Assembly: GCF_963678635.1 (NCBI RefSeq)
Contig: NW_026970776.1
Location: forward strand, 1-64,000
Length of the DNA: 64,000 bases
Direction: 5' to 3'
Origin: Symsagittifera roscoffensis
Taxonomy: Eukaryota; Xenacoelomorpha; Acoela; Convolutidae
Below the pieces are notes generated by a model, which was given only the letters and a program-made list of their open reading frames with translations, was not told the DNA's origin and did no database searches. The stretch's first letter is position 1; every line of letters begins with the position of its first letter. This document shows positions 23,480 to 34,393 of the stretch, piece by piece. The position numbers and the translations under genes were made by a program.

Positions 23480-26170
23480 AAGGTTGGATTGCTTTTGATC
23501 TCAACATCCCTTTGCAAGTCGTTTGAAAGCTTTATTTAGTAATATTACATTATTAATATTTTTACTTTTTCATAATTTTTTGAAGCATAGGCTTTTGTAT
23601 TTATCTATTGTGTTTCTGAAAATCATAATGGATGATTTTCCAGTTCAGAAAAATCCGGTGGACAAAAAAATTGGTGTACAATATTCCGGTGGACAAAATT
23701 GTGTTGGAATCCTGATTTGCAGAAGGTTTTCAGTTTTTTACTCGAAACTGAATTGCATCGAATCCTCAAAAACAACCTCTTCGCCCTCGACCCTCGTCCT
23801 TTCTTCCGACTCTTTTTCCGACTTGTCTCAGGAAAATGCTTGTGTTCAAAAATCTGTTTTTTTATTTTATTCAAACTCCTCTAATTATTTTTGTTGAATT
23901 GATTTTACAATTTTGACACTAATTTAGTTGGAAGAAAAAAATTAAAATTCACATACTCTCCGTTATGTCCCCCCCCCAATGCATCTCGAAATTCTTATGG
24001 TTATATTTTAAAATGTTATCTGAATTATTATCTGCATGCTGTTCTAGGGTGGTACTGGGTTTTTTTCGAGGCGGGAGGGGGCTGATATTCGAATTTTTTT
24101 TAGTTAATTTATTTTTCTGCAGCCAGTCAAATTGATTTTCTCAAGGCATCCCAATTTCATGTAACAATTGTACCTAAGTAATTTCAGTTTTTGTCACCTA
24201 TTTGTTAAACCTAAATTCAATTCTCCTAAAACATAAGAAAATATAAGGCAGTTTTGAGAGATAAGTGTCAAAACGTACTATCTTGAATCCGTTTACTCGA
24301 ATTGTCATCTTGACAAGAAGAATTAAGTCAGATGTGTTTGAGCTTTTCATCTTCAATGATAAGTTTTGTTAGAGGCAACTAAAGGTCTTTCTATTTAATG
24401 GGGATTTGCTTTTGTGAACTAATCTTTTTGGGGGTTTGAAGGGAGTTTTCTGTTCGCTGAAATCAACAGTCTGTATAATTGTCAATTTTTTGAGCTAAAA
24501 TTACAGCATTTATTTACCATTTGCAATGCACTTTGTTTTCAGCATATTGATCTTAAGATTGATCACGTCTTCTGCTTTGAAAAATTAAGTCACAATTTAG
24601 CAACCTTTGTAATTTTCTTTTATGCTGTGCTTGGCTATCCAATTGATTTTTATATTTTCTGCGTACTTGGGAATTAAACACGGAAACCTTTCATTTTTTA
24701 CCTGTTTTTTCCTCCTTAATTATGAATTGATCATGATTTCAAAAAGTTCAATTTTATTTTTGGTGAATACCAAATCATAAATTGCTGCTGAAATTGTTTA
24801 ACTGTTTATAAAATTAACGGATTGATTATCGTTTCTCTCCGGGGAAAATTTTGTTTGTTATTTATGTTGGCATGGTGAAAATATAAGCTACTAACTTAAC
24901 TAAAAGCGTTTTTAATGTTATCGCTAAATGCGCTCAAATTTCGCTTGGAATAGATAAAAACAAGGTACTCATTCGTCAAACTGCATTTTTGACAAAAATA
25001 GCAATTTTGGTAATTTTAATGAGGTATCGTGCCTTTGCTGTTTGAAAATTTAACGAAACACATTTAAATTTTTTTCGCATTTCCTTGCCTTCTGTTTTTT
25101 TTCAGTTAGATAAAAGTATTTATTTTATTGTCTGAAGCAACGTTTTCACTTGTTATAAATATTCTCCTTGTTTTTCGCTCTTCAGACACGAATTAGCGCT
25201 TAGCCTAGACTAAGTGAGAAACAGAATTTTTTGAACATAATTTCATTCAATTTACGGAAGACGTGCAGATGAACAATAAATTTAAACGAATTCCCCCGAC
25301 CTGAGTTCGATTTCCTAAAATAGTAAGTTAATTAACTTTACAACAAAACACCTGGATATAAAAAAAGTTAGTTGTTATTGTTTATCTCAGGTTTGAAAGT
25401 CTGTTTTGAAAAGTAATTTCAAAGAACCTTCTCCAAAAATTTTTTAAGCACAGAAAAAATGTTATCTTGGCAAGGTTGAGGGCTTTTTCAAGTTAAATAG
25501 TGTAAGTTTTAATTGTTTTATAGGTGGGGGGGTTTGTAGGATTTTCAAAAATTTTTAACCGTTGTACTATGTTTCTCAATTTGCGCAAAACGTGTGACTA
25601 AGCCCCACTAATCCCCCCCCCCCTACTCCTGCATGCAACTATCTAAAAATAAGGGCAAAATCTAAGTCCAACTTTTAAACTGTAAACACCCAGTTAAAAG
25701 TTTATGTCATACTACCTTCTGATACTGGTTTACGGCTAGTTAATCTTACTATTACCGTCTGTTGGCGTTATGTTTTATTAGCTGCATCTCGTTTGTAAAT
25801 AGCGTAACAATAAGGTCACAACTCACAATTTCGCCATGTTTCACTTTTTAAAATGGTGTTACACCAGAACCATTCAACGGCAGACGCGATAGCTAAAAGT
25901 TATGCAAAAGTTGCAGGTAAACCTTTTTCTAACACTAATAACATCACATGAAAGCGCGCATTTACCGAGAGATTATTTATGTTTGCTTTGATCCAAATAT
26001 CAGGTAATCATTATAAATCATCGGTTACGATGAATTGTGACTTTTGTTCTGTTTCTAGCTAATTCAGACTTACCAATAGCGGAACTGGGCGCTCAATCAA
26101 CATCGATATCTAGACAGTTGGCTTTTCAGATCACACATTGCTGGCGGCTTTTACAAGTCGGATTTAGTTC
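23480..26170. other. Region upstream of NCX exon 1
   Basis: No gene is recognised. A decayed hAT-type MITE remnant is at about 24040-24165 (TTTTTTCGAGG...CAAATTGATTTTCTCAAGG). Runs of 9-13 C occur near 23968 and 25613. The promoter and any 5' non-coding exon of the exchanger gene probably lie here, but no element could be assigned. Confidence 0.35.
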
Positions 26171-26173
26171 AAA

Positions 26174-26384
26174 ATGAGGAGAAATAGTGGTTTCTCAATC
26201 GGGCGCAAATTGACCTCATCCGCCCTTCCTCCGCCTTTTTTTTTGACCTTTGTGCTGTTTGTTGTCTGTGTGAGCCCCGCTCTTGCATCCGATAATACAA
26301 CTACTAGTGAGCCCATATATGGAAAGTGTGACCCTAACGCACCCAAAGAGGACTGCAGCACGGGGGAATCATACTGCCACGTTA
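26174..26384 (+). CDS. NCX (SLC8-like): Na+/Ca2+ exchanger exon 1: signal peptide and extracellular N-terminus
   Basis: ATG at 26174 opens residues 1-70. A basic start (MRRNSG...GRK) is followed by a hydrophobic core (FFLTFVLFVVCV) and SPALAS, a typical cleaved signal peptide as in animal NCX proteins. Then comes a short Cys-rich, acidic extracellular stretch (GKCDP...EDCSTGESYC), matching the position of the YYC motif of vertebrate NCX. The donor is inferred at 26385 (GTACAG), because it ends in phase 1 and joins exon 2 in frame. A better-looking GTTAGT at 26381 would break the frame. The start of translation is the first ATG before the signal peptide; a 5' non-coding exon is possible. Confidence 0.75.
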
Positions 26385-26570
26385 GTACAGAAAGTTAAAA
26401 GTTATAACAAGAAAAACCAGTGGGTATATTTGAGAAGCTGTCGCCCATACTGACAAACTGAAATTGAAATTGAAGTTAGATAGATCATTGCAAGTGGTTT
26501 CAAGAATGGCACAAAAAGTAGGCTGTTCTATTTTAGCATTTTCAGCACTATAAAGGTTATAAAGATTGTT

Positions 26571-26650
26571 AGTACTGACTTCAAAGCTAATTTAAACTTT
26601 TAGTTACCTATGGGTAACTAATAGTTTAAATTAGCTTTGAAGTCAGTAAC
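26571..26650. repeat. Near-perfect foldback in NCX intron 1
   Basis: Arms of about 38 nt (left arm holds CTGACTTCAAAGCTAATTTA; the right is its reverse complement) surround a loop of about 4 nt. It lies 190 bp after exon 1. It is either a tiny inverted-repeat element or a palindromic duplication, and would form a strong hairpin in pre-mRNA. Confidence 0.85.
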
Positions 26651-27094
26651 TACAATTACTAATAACTTATATACACCGCCTTTTTCGCTCACCTTGAGAA
26701 CTTCTCAATTGATGTAACTTTTGATACCTTGATGATTTTGACCTGCTGATACTCTCAGTTTACTTAATACTGCTTTTGTTGCCACAACTTGATCAACTCA
26801 AATTAATCAGCTCCACTAAAAGGGTCTGCTTAGCTTTGAACGTGAATCATGCTTTTGAAACACAGAGAACCATCAACAATTACAGTTCAATTCTACAGGC
26901 GATCGAATGATGCAACTTGAAAAGTTTTTCTCTGTGACCGAACAAAATGATGCAACTTGAAAAAAGGTTCATCCGAAGCTAATCCTACCCCAGGTTTTTA
27001 AAATACTGCATATGAAAAATGAGAATTCGACCCAGCTAAACTTTTTTGATATGAAAAATTTGGAAAAACCTCTTTTTCGGTTGGTACCGCGGAA

Positions 27095-27838
27095 CAGAGA
27101 CAGACCTATGATTTTCTCGAGGTGGGGGGATTTCAAACATTTTGTCCACTTTTTTAGGCCGACTCTAAAATGATCATCCGAGCGGTCCCAAAACACTATA
27201 AAGATCCTATTTGGACAAAATTTTCTGCGTCGCAGTCAAATTTTTGAAAAATGCCTCTTGAAATGCCTCTTGAAATCTTTGAAAAATGCCTCTTTTTTTT
27301 GGCGCGCGCTCCCTTTCAAAATTACACTATGTTGGCACCGAAGGTACCCTTTAAAAACTTCATGTAAGGTACCCTTAAAAATGCCTCTTGAAATCTTTGA
27401 AAAACGCCTCTTTTTTTGGCGCGCGCCCCTTTCAAAATTACACTATGTTGGCACCGAAGGTACCCTTAAAAAACTTCTTGTAAGGTACCCTTAAAAATGC
27501 CTCTTGAAATCTTTGAAAAATGCCTCTTTTTTGGCGCGCGCTCCCTTTCAAAATTACACTATGTTGGCACCGAAGGTACCCTTAAAAAACTTCATGTAAG
27601 GTACCCTTAAAAATGCCTCTTGAAATCTTTGAAAAATGCCTCTTTTTTTTGGCGCGCGCTCCCTTTCAAAATTACACGATGTTGGCACCGAAGGTACCCT
27701 TAAAAAACTTCATGGTTTGTCGTCGAAAATGGATGACATAAAATAAGACCAAATGAGGGACCTTTTGGTTGGTGAGGGGGTGGAGGTTAAAGATGCCCCC
27801 GCCCCTGCCGAAAAAATTTCTGCGTAAATCCGCCCCTG
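27095..27838 (+). repeat. hAT-type MITE copy with internal minisatellite
   Basis: The left part (ATTTTCTCGAGG, then GCGTCGCAGTCAAATTTTTG) and the right end TAAATCCGCCCCTG belong to the MITE family. It is longer than its relatives because an internal unit is amplified (27247-27716). Confidence 0.75.
27247..27716 (+). repeat. ~117-bp minisatellite, four units, inside the MITE
   Basis: GGCGCGCG marks each unit at 27301, 27418, 27533 and 27651 (spacings 117, 115, 118). Each unit holds AATTACACTATGTTGGCACC, then GAAGGTACCC(T) and CTCTTGAAATCTTTGAAAAA. The units are very similar, so amplification is recent. Confidence 0.92.
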
Positions 27839-28834
27839 CCGAATAACCATTTCGTAAAAAATAAAAAAAGCCTAACAAAAGACTTTTATACTGATTTTGA
27901 ATTGATTAAAGTTGATTGCTTTCCTACATTATCTCTAAAATTGATTGGAAACTATTTCTTGAGAGGAATTGTCGGTAATTCTAGGGAGTTACTTCGAATA
28001 CGTTTTTAGCTTTGTTTTCTGTTAGTAATTTCAAAACCAGATCCACAATTTTAGCAAGGGGATGACTTCATGGAAATTTTAAACAATCCTTTTTTAAAAA
28101 TTAACAAAATTTCCTTTTTTTGGCGCAACGGGCAATTTTGGAGAAAAAACGCCAAATGTGTATTTTTGGCTAATTTTGTAAACTTGTGACCAAAACAATG
28201 CGATAAACTGGGCGCGCGGTTTTTTTTTTCAATTTGATTTGTAAAAACTGAAAGTAGCTTTTACCAAAATTTTAATGCTAATCGGCCAAATTGGAGTAGT
28301 AACAACGGATAGCCTAAAATTTGAGTATTGCAAGAGTAGCCGAAGAGTTCGTAAATGATCATATATTTTTGAAAGTTCAAAAGGCGTACAAAAGTTTCTC
28401 ATTCTATTGTAAAATGGAAATAATTTTTGAAGAATCCTTTTAGTCAAAAAATTGAGCAATAACGCAACTACAAAAAAACTATTATGACAAATTTTTTGTT
28501 TCAAAATATTATAGTCATACTTTTAAGTCTGAAAAACTAACTGAGTAAGAGCTAAATTTATGAACTCAAAAAATGATATTGATTAACCCCAATCACAACT
28601 CCTTAAAACCTTTTTTTGTGCAAAAAGGTCAAGGCTTTTTAAAAAAAAAGTTTATGTAAATGGTTTTGCAAAAAAAATTCTCTGATTTCTTTGTTAAAAC
28701 TAACCATTACCATAGCACTGTTTGAAAAATTGCCGCTTTTTTTGAATTTGGAGTCAAAATAAAAATGAACAAGTCTGCTAGAAATTTTGATCTGATTAAT
28801 TTTCTTAAATAAGCAATCAGGGGATTTTCAAACG

Positions 28835-29345
28835 CCAATAATTTCACAAAATGTCAACGATTACATCACTCAGATTTTTTTGTTGAAAACTCAAGCTCAG
28901 GACAACAAAACGTTTTGAATGATACAAAAAACTTCCGTCAAAAATGGCAAATAAAAAGTCGAATTTTGGCTTAAGAAAAACCCCGAGCACCAATATTCTG
29001 TTACTTTCTTTGCGAAAGTCGGAACAAAAAGTATCTTAACTGAGATCATTTTTTTGTTAAGCTATGGGGGTTTACAGATTGCCAGTTTGGCCAATTGGAA
29101 ACAATTAACGAGCAATATAATTCGCGCTCTTCACTCTGATTGTTCTAAGCTAAATTGAGGTATGGTAATTGGCATATGCGAAGTATATCAATTTGTACTT
29201 TGAATAGCGTGTGGTTGTAGAAAGTTTTCAAAATAATTTTGAATTTTTACTTGTTTTTTTTACAAAATTTATTAATTTCTCTTAAAAAGAACACTATTTC
29301 ATAAATTTTAAAAGGTACCGGCTTTGATAGAAGCAGTCTTGTTTG
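28835..29345. repeat. Two palindrome-headed repeat parts head to head
   Basis: A reversed body and head (CCCCGAGCACCAATATTCTG, palindrome TTTCTTTGCGAAAG near 29005) abuts, at about 29026-29040, a forward body that ends GATAGAAGCAGTCTTG near 29325-29340. Confidence 0.6.
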
Positions 29346-29371
29346 TATTTGAAATTGAACAAAATCAAAAG

Positions 29372-29640
29372 CAGGGGCGGATCTAGGATTTTCTCGAGGG
29401 AGGGGCAAGGATTTTCAAAGAAAAAAAAAAAAATTTTGTCGACCTTGTTTTTAGTTCAACCAAACTGATTTTCTGAGCTCTCCCAAATCACTATAAAGAC
29501 TGCATTTTGACCAATTTTTCTGTGCGCAGGCAAATTTTCGAAAAAACAGGCCAAAAAGGCATTTTTAGGCACTTTTTGGAAAATTTTGAACTCTCCCCGG
29601 TCGCGCTACCCATCAAATTTAGTATTGTTCTAAGAGGGGT
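29372..29640 (+). repeat. hAT-type MITE, right-truncated copy
   Basis: It begins with a good family end CAGGGGCGGATCTAGGATTT followed by TCTCGAGGGAGGGG and the GTCGACC and CTGAGCTCTCCC blocks. The right part is lost or diverged. Confidence 0.8.
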
Positions 29641-29649
29641 TTCAAACCA

Positions 29650-31235
29650 ATCAGTTGATTTTCCGATGTGTGCCAAAGTTGAAAACAAAGTTTCGTTATG
29701 AAAATGGTTATTGGGACTCGATTTGGCAGATTATTGGTTATGCAAAAATGGCCGAACCAATCTTTTTTATTATCAAATTTCATCTAAATGAGTGTTTTCC
29801 TTTTACAGCATAGTTTATGAAGGGTGAAATTTCGGTTTGTAATAGTTCATTTTTTATCAAAACAAGTAGGTTTCATTTCAAATAAAATTGTCGCTTTGTG
29901 TTTAAATTTAAATTAAAAAAGAATTCAAAGCTTTTCAGACATTTCATTCTTCTCAAATTTTACTCATTTTGGTTTCATTCATATAATAACTTGACTTACA
30001 AGTTGCTTAACTTTTGATGAAGCATAGTCTTATCCATTTTTATGGTAACAATTTGGGCTCAAATTTGGCAAAGCGTTTGCATTTTTTTGTTTTCTCCAAA
30101 TTCTTTGTCACTTTTTGCCTTTGTCAGCCCTATTTGAAAAAAAAACGCGGTAAATTTACAGGTTTTGTTTGGTTTGTTGAAATAACTTAATCAACTTAGT
30201 ATTTTTTTCTTTGCAATCTTTATGCGGGGTTTGATTTGAATTTTCGGACAAAGTGAACAGTTTCCTCTGCGATAAAGCGTTTTAAGAGGGATGATGGTAG
30301 TTTGGTCAAACTTTGCGACAAACTTTTCTGCCAATCAGAATAGAAGTTTTTGCACCTCTCAGTACGGTACAATATCTTGATTTGGTTTTTTTAGGGGGAG
30401 GATGTTAACTTTATCCGAAATTCTAGTAAAACTCGAAGCAGATTTTCCAAAAGCAAAGCTTCTTGTCTTTCAAATCAGTTAAATCGAAATTTTGAGCTGC
30501 ATTTAAGCTCCAATCTTTTGAATAATATTTGTCTAAATTCATGAATTGCCGATTAACTTGATTACTTAAACAATAGATGGCTTACAGGTGTATTAAATTA
30601 CCAACGAGCAGCTTCCAAACTCCTAAATGTTTAATGCTATTTTGATGCAATTTTTGATGCATTTTTAAGTGAATCTCGTTCAAAAGGAAATTGTATTAAG
30701 AAGAAGTTAACTGGAAGCAATACTGCTAAGTTCTAGAGAAATTTGGGGGAAAAATATCTAATGGTCAGATAAGTTGGACCAACCAGCTAGAATAGCAAAT
30801 ACAACAATTTATTTAATTGTCCATTTGTCATCTACTTTTACGACAGAGTGTTAAAAACTAAGACCAAGACAGTTTTTTTTTATTAAATGTTTTTTTTTCG
30901 AAACCAAGATAGTACCACACTCAAAACTATCTTTGTTTTTTTTCTGATTTTGTGTGAAAAAGTATCAACCCAACGTCATAGTTGCTTCCCATTCATTCAA
31001 GAGTGGCCGGAAAAGAGTTTCTTTTCGCGCTGCTAAATTCATTCTTGTTTTGTTCAAAATACTGCTGAAATATTTGTTTGGTTGATTTTCCGACAAGTCG
31101 CTTTCGCCAGCAAAGTTGGGATACGACTGCAATAACATGCTGAAAAGAATCGTCAATAGATTTGTTGTAGTTTCATTCTGGTCGAACCTCTTTGTAAAAA
31201 TGGTTCAAAAATAGTGAGTTATTCTGTTTGTCTAG
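29650..31235. other. NCX intron 1, right part
   Basis: AT-rich; nothing further was recognised. An antisense frame of 63 codons near 30965-31156 has no recognisable domain. Confidence 0.4.
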
Positions 31236-31304
31236 AATGGGGCACGCCTGGGGCGGAGATCTCGACTGCCACTATGATTCTCAGAGCGACTGTCTACTTC
31301 CTAG
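31236..31304 (+). CDS. NCX (SLC8-like): Na+/Ca2+ exchanger exon 2: start of first membrane helix
   Basis: A 69-nt exon, acceptor TGTCTAG at 31229-31235 and donor GTAAGT at 31305. It encodes residues 71-94. The tail ILRATVYFL is followed in the next exon by GLCYMFLGVS, and together they match vertebrate ARATVYFVAMVYMFLGVS, the start of the alpha-1 membrane unit. The first two bases complete a codon begun in exon 1. The last base pairs with GC of exon 3 to give Gly. Two other frames run through the exon but do not give exchanger sequence. Confidence 0.88.
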
Positions 31305-31437
31305 GTAAGTAAAGCACTCTTCCTTCTATCTTTTCTATGTAGACTCAAAATGGACATTAAAATCCTGCAACCCCGAAGAAAACCTAACTCTCTCGCTAAG
31401 CCATTTTTAAGGAGGGACGTTTTTTAGAGATGAAGTT

Positions 31438-31462
31438 GGGGGGGGGGGGGGAGGAGGGGGGT
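31438..31462 (+). other. G-run in NCX intron 2 (possible G-quadruplex)
   Basis: More than ten G in a row, then GAGGAGGGGGG, about 260 bp before the exon 3 acceptor on the transcribed sense strand. Polymerase slippage or assembly error could also shape such a run. Confidence 0.6.
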
Positions 31463-31723
31463 TGCGCTCATCCGAAGAGATTAATGAGAAAGATGTAACG
31501 TTTATAAAATCTCCTCGTATAGCTTATTTTTGTTTTAAGAACTGCTTAGTACTATGTCAAAACATAATGTTTAATAGGTTTGTGAGAGGATTTTCAAATG
31601 GTCCCCAAATTTTCAAATTAGTACCCAATTAAATTGAAAAATTTGTGAAATCTGTTTGATTTAATATGTTCTAAGTTTCTCGTGGGTATCATTTTGCCAG
31701 GATGAATCCTTAGTTTTTCCCAG

Positions 31724-32160
31724 GCCTCTGCTACATGTTTCTCGGAGTGTCTCAAATAGCCGACTTGTTCATGGAGGCGATCGAAGTGATCACTTCGACA
31801 ACTTCAGTCAGAGTCGTGAAAACATCTTCAGGCGAGTACAAAGAAATCGAAGTGCAAGTCTGGAACGAAACTGTCGCGAACTTGACTTTGATGGCACTCG
31901 GCTCTTCGGCTCCCGAGATTCTACTGTCGGTGATTGAGATTTGCGGCAACAATTTCGAAGCGGGAGATCTAGGGCCGGGCACAATTGTCGGCTCAGCGGC
32001 CTTTAACTTATTCGTCATCACAGCAATATGTGTGGTTGTTATCCCAAATGGCACGGGGAAAAGTGTGAAGAACTTCGGAGTGTTCACGTGTACTGCAGCG
32101 TGGAGCATTGGCGCGTATATTTGGTTGTACATGATGATCGCCGTCATTTCAAAAGAGAAG
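31724..32160 (+). CDS. NCX (SLC8-like): Na+/Ca2+ exchanger exon 3: alpha-1 repeat, ion-binding core
   Basis: Acceptor CCCAG at 31723, donor GTTTGA at 32161; residues 94-239. This is the most conserved exon. MFLGVSQIADLFM begins the first helices. NLTLMALGSSAPEILLSVIE (ALGSSAPE at about 151-158) and GDLGPGTIVGSAAFN (about 174-188) form the alpha-1 repeat, whose Glu, Ser, Thr and Asn residues coordinate Na+ and Ca2+ in known exchangers. TAAWSIGAYIWLYMMIAVIS is the next helix. The protein acts in the plasma membrane, usually exchanging three Na+ for one Ca2+. Spacing and length agree with animal NCX. The identification is firm. Confidence 0.97.
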
Positions 32161-32452
32161 GTTTGAGTATAAAGTTTCAAAGTTATGCAAGAAACGTAGC
32201 TCCGGTGTAATATGGGTCTTTGCTTTTCTATTTAGCAGTTTTTGGAGTTTTGTCAATTAAAGAATTTATGCTATCTGGGTTTATTATGCCGGTTAAACTA
32301 TGCCAAATAAGATAATACGAAAGCTCTCTCCAAATTTCGAATGAATTCGCATTCAATAAATGAAAAAAAAAATTATTCAACTTTTCGAAAAGTCATGTTT
32401 GCTCAAAGGGGATTAAAACTTGAATAAAACTAAGAGGTCTGAATTTGTTCAG

Positions 32453-32626
32453 GTGGATTGGTGGGAAGGTCTCGTCACTCTTCTACTGTTCGGAGCATTC
32501 ATCCTAATGTCCTACACGATAGACAGGAAGAACGAGGCCTGTGCTCTGGGCTTCCGATACGTCGGCATCTACGACCCCGAGGATCAGGACGCGACTGTTG
32601 CAGTTGCTAACGGGGAGGGAGGATCG
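32453..32626 (+). CDS. NCX (SLC8-like): Na+/Ca2+ exchanger exon 4: last helix before the loop, start of loop
   Basis: 174 nt, phase 0 at both ends; acceptor TTGTTCAG, donor GTGAGT at 32627; residues 240-297. VDWWEGLVTLLLFGAFILMSYTIDRK matches vertebrate VEVWEGLLTFFFFPICVVFAWVADRR, the helix that leads into the large cytosolic loop. In vertebrates the next ~20 residues form the basic autoinhibitory XIP segment. Here they read NEACALGFRYVGIYDPEDQD, which is hardly basic, so the XIP equivalent is changed or missing. Confidence 0.93.
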
Positions 32627-32848
32627 GTGAGTCAGTTATGGGTAATATCGGTGAAAAAATAACAAATTTTTGCCTTAAAAATAAGCCCTACGAATAGTTT
32701 TTAGAGGAGCTACGGAATTTTTCGGAACTGATACGGCTGTCGTTTGTTCACAGTTGTTATGGTAGACGTTTTTTGAAAAAAAATATCTTCTGCAATCAAT
32801 TGATTTTCCTTTGATTTGTTCCTATTTTTTGAACTTGCTTGAATTCAG

Positions 32849-33384
32849 GAAAAAATACCTCTTAACGATGTTGAAAATGGGGCAGCGGTTGACAACAACC
32901 GGGCCGACTGTGCGTCACCAGGTTCCGTCAGACTGTCGAATATCGTGAAACAGAAAATGTCGACAAAGGAGAAAATCATGGCCCGAGTGAAAGAAGTCGC
33001 CGACAACAACCCTGCAGATCCCGACTCGTGGTTCAAGAGTGTCGACTCGCAGCTGAGTCAAATCATTTTCTACGGCAAGTCGCGAGCTTATTTCCGAATT
33101 CATAAAACCGACGTCAACAATCAAACTCGCAAGTACCGAAGATTTCTGGAGGATGCCGTGAATCAGCTACGCGACATCAAAAAAGACTCGGCGACCCGAA
33201 ACGTCGTGTTTTGTGCCGACAAGAAAGTTAAGTTTCCCGAGTCGTGTGGAAAGGGAAAAGTGGTGATTGAAAGAGCAGGTCCGTTCACTGAAAAGGCGAC
33301 AACTAAAGTGCATTACGCGGTAGTAGAGAGCGAATCAGCGACGAACGCGGCAACAGCCACGAAGGATTTCGAAACTTCCGAGGG
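32849..33384 (+). CDS. NCX (SLC8-like): Na+/Ca2+ exchanger exon 5: cytosolic loop and first half of Calx-beta 1
   Basis: 536 nt; acceptor GAATTCAG, donor GTAAGT at 33385; residues 298-476. The first ~75 residues are poorly conserved, acidic then Lys-rich. KSRAYFRIHKTD (about 374-385) matches KSRAFYRIQATR before the first Ca2+-binding domain of vertebrate NCX. From about 415 the Calx-beta fold starts (NVVFCADKKVKFPE, then VVIERAG, TKVHYAVVESES and ATKDFETSEG), matching the first strands of CBD1. The Asp of KDF fits a Ca2+ ligand (D421 of mammalian NCX1). The exon stops in mid-domain with two bases of a Gly codon, completed after the 28-kb intron at 61447. Confidence 0.93.
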
Positions 33385-33489
33385 GTAAGTGTCTGTCAAT
33401 TTTTTCAGTTTCTCGTTCTCTAGTAGGATTTTTTCGTATTTTTTGTACATTAATGGTCGAAACAATAGGAGGTTTGAATGAGTTTTTGT

Positions 33490-33575
33490 TCGGGGAGCAA
33501 TGGTGAAGTGGCAAGGTCTCCTCCTATCTGCGGAAAATCGGCCCACCATGATTCGCGTTCGATCTTAGTCAGAAT
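33490..33575 (+). repeat. tRNA-derived fragment
   Basis: A-box-like TGGTGAAGTGGCAAGG and, about 45 nt later, B-box-like GCGTTCGATCTTAG. The stems do not pair well, so a SINE head or tRNA pseudogene is more likely than a working tRNA. Confidence 0.4.
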
Positions 33576-33688
33576 AGTACCAGCCCGCAGTGACAAAAAT
33601 GGATGAAAATTGATTATATGCAGAAAAAAGTTGATATTTAAGACCAAGTTTAATTCGCTTTAATAATTATTATATTTTTAATAATTGC

Positions 33689-33896
33689 TTACATTACGAG
33701 GCCAAACTGTGCTCTGGATAGGAGCAGAATTTTGTGTCTCTAAGTTTCTGGATTCCAAAAACACGTCTTTAAACAAGTGAAATTTTTTCGGAACGATCAA
33801 AGGAAAGCAAAGAACAAAAAAAGAACAAAGGGAGCATCCTTGTTGCGGAATCCGCTTACAATGCACAAAATGCACAGTTTGGCCTCGTAATGTAAA
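33689..33896. mobile_element. 208-bp MITE with perfect 24-bp inverted ends
   Basis: The left end 33689-33712 (TTACATTACGAGGCCAAACT, then GTGC) and right end 33873-33896 are exact reverse complements. The interior does not code. No clear target duplication is seen, and the superfamily is not assigned. Confidence 0.85.
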
Positions 33897-33938
33897 ATGC
33901 ACTGAGTTATCCTAAAATTTCATACTGTTCAACTTCAT

Positions 33939-34393
33939 AATATATACAGGGGCGGATTTAGGGGGTGGGCGGGGGGGGGGGGGGACGGACGCCCTTTCCT
34001 CAGGGATTCGACCCCCTGCCGACCCAAAGGGTCCCCCCTTTGATACTTTTTTAGAAATCCATTTTTGGCGGACCGACCCTAAAATTTTTCTAAAGGCGCC
34101 TTGGGCGCCAATATATATTAACTTTGAGGGGGAGCGCGCGCCAAAAAAAAACGCAATTTTTTTGTCACAATTTTTCAAAAAGTGCCTAAAAACGGCTTTT
34201 TTGACTGTTTTTTCAAAAATTTGCCTGCGGCGCAGAAAATTTTGCCAAAATAGGCGCAAAACAGTGCTTTGGGAGAGCTCGAAAAATCAATTTGGTCGAC
34301 CTAAAAAAAAAAAAAGGTCGTCAAAATTTTGGAAAATTTTTCGAAAATCCGCCCCCCCCTCGAGATAATCCTAGATCCGCCCCTGAATATATA
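33939..34393. mobile_element. hAT-type MITE, 439 bp, with 8-bp TSD
   Basis: Element 33947-34385 has ends CAGGGGCGGATTTAGG and CCTAGATCCGCCCCTG and is flanked by AATATATA on both sides (33939-33946, 34386-34393). An 8-bp duplication and these ends fit hAT. A run of 13 or more G near the left end may be slippage-prone. The internal frames on both strands are not genes. Confidence 0.92.

Noticed and set aside
23523-23897. 124-codon ORF upstream of the exchanger gene
   Set aside because: No recognisable domain; an antisense frame of 83 codons overlaps it; composition is that of the background.
31236-31304. Reading exon 2 in the frame that gives a Cys-containing extracellular peptide
   Set aside because: Only the other frame yields ILRATVYFL, which joins exon 3 to give the conserved first helix; the Cys frame does not continue.
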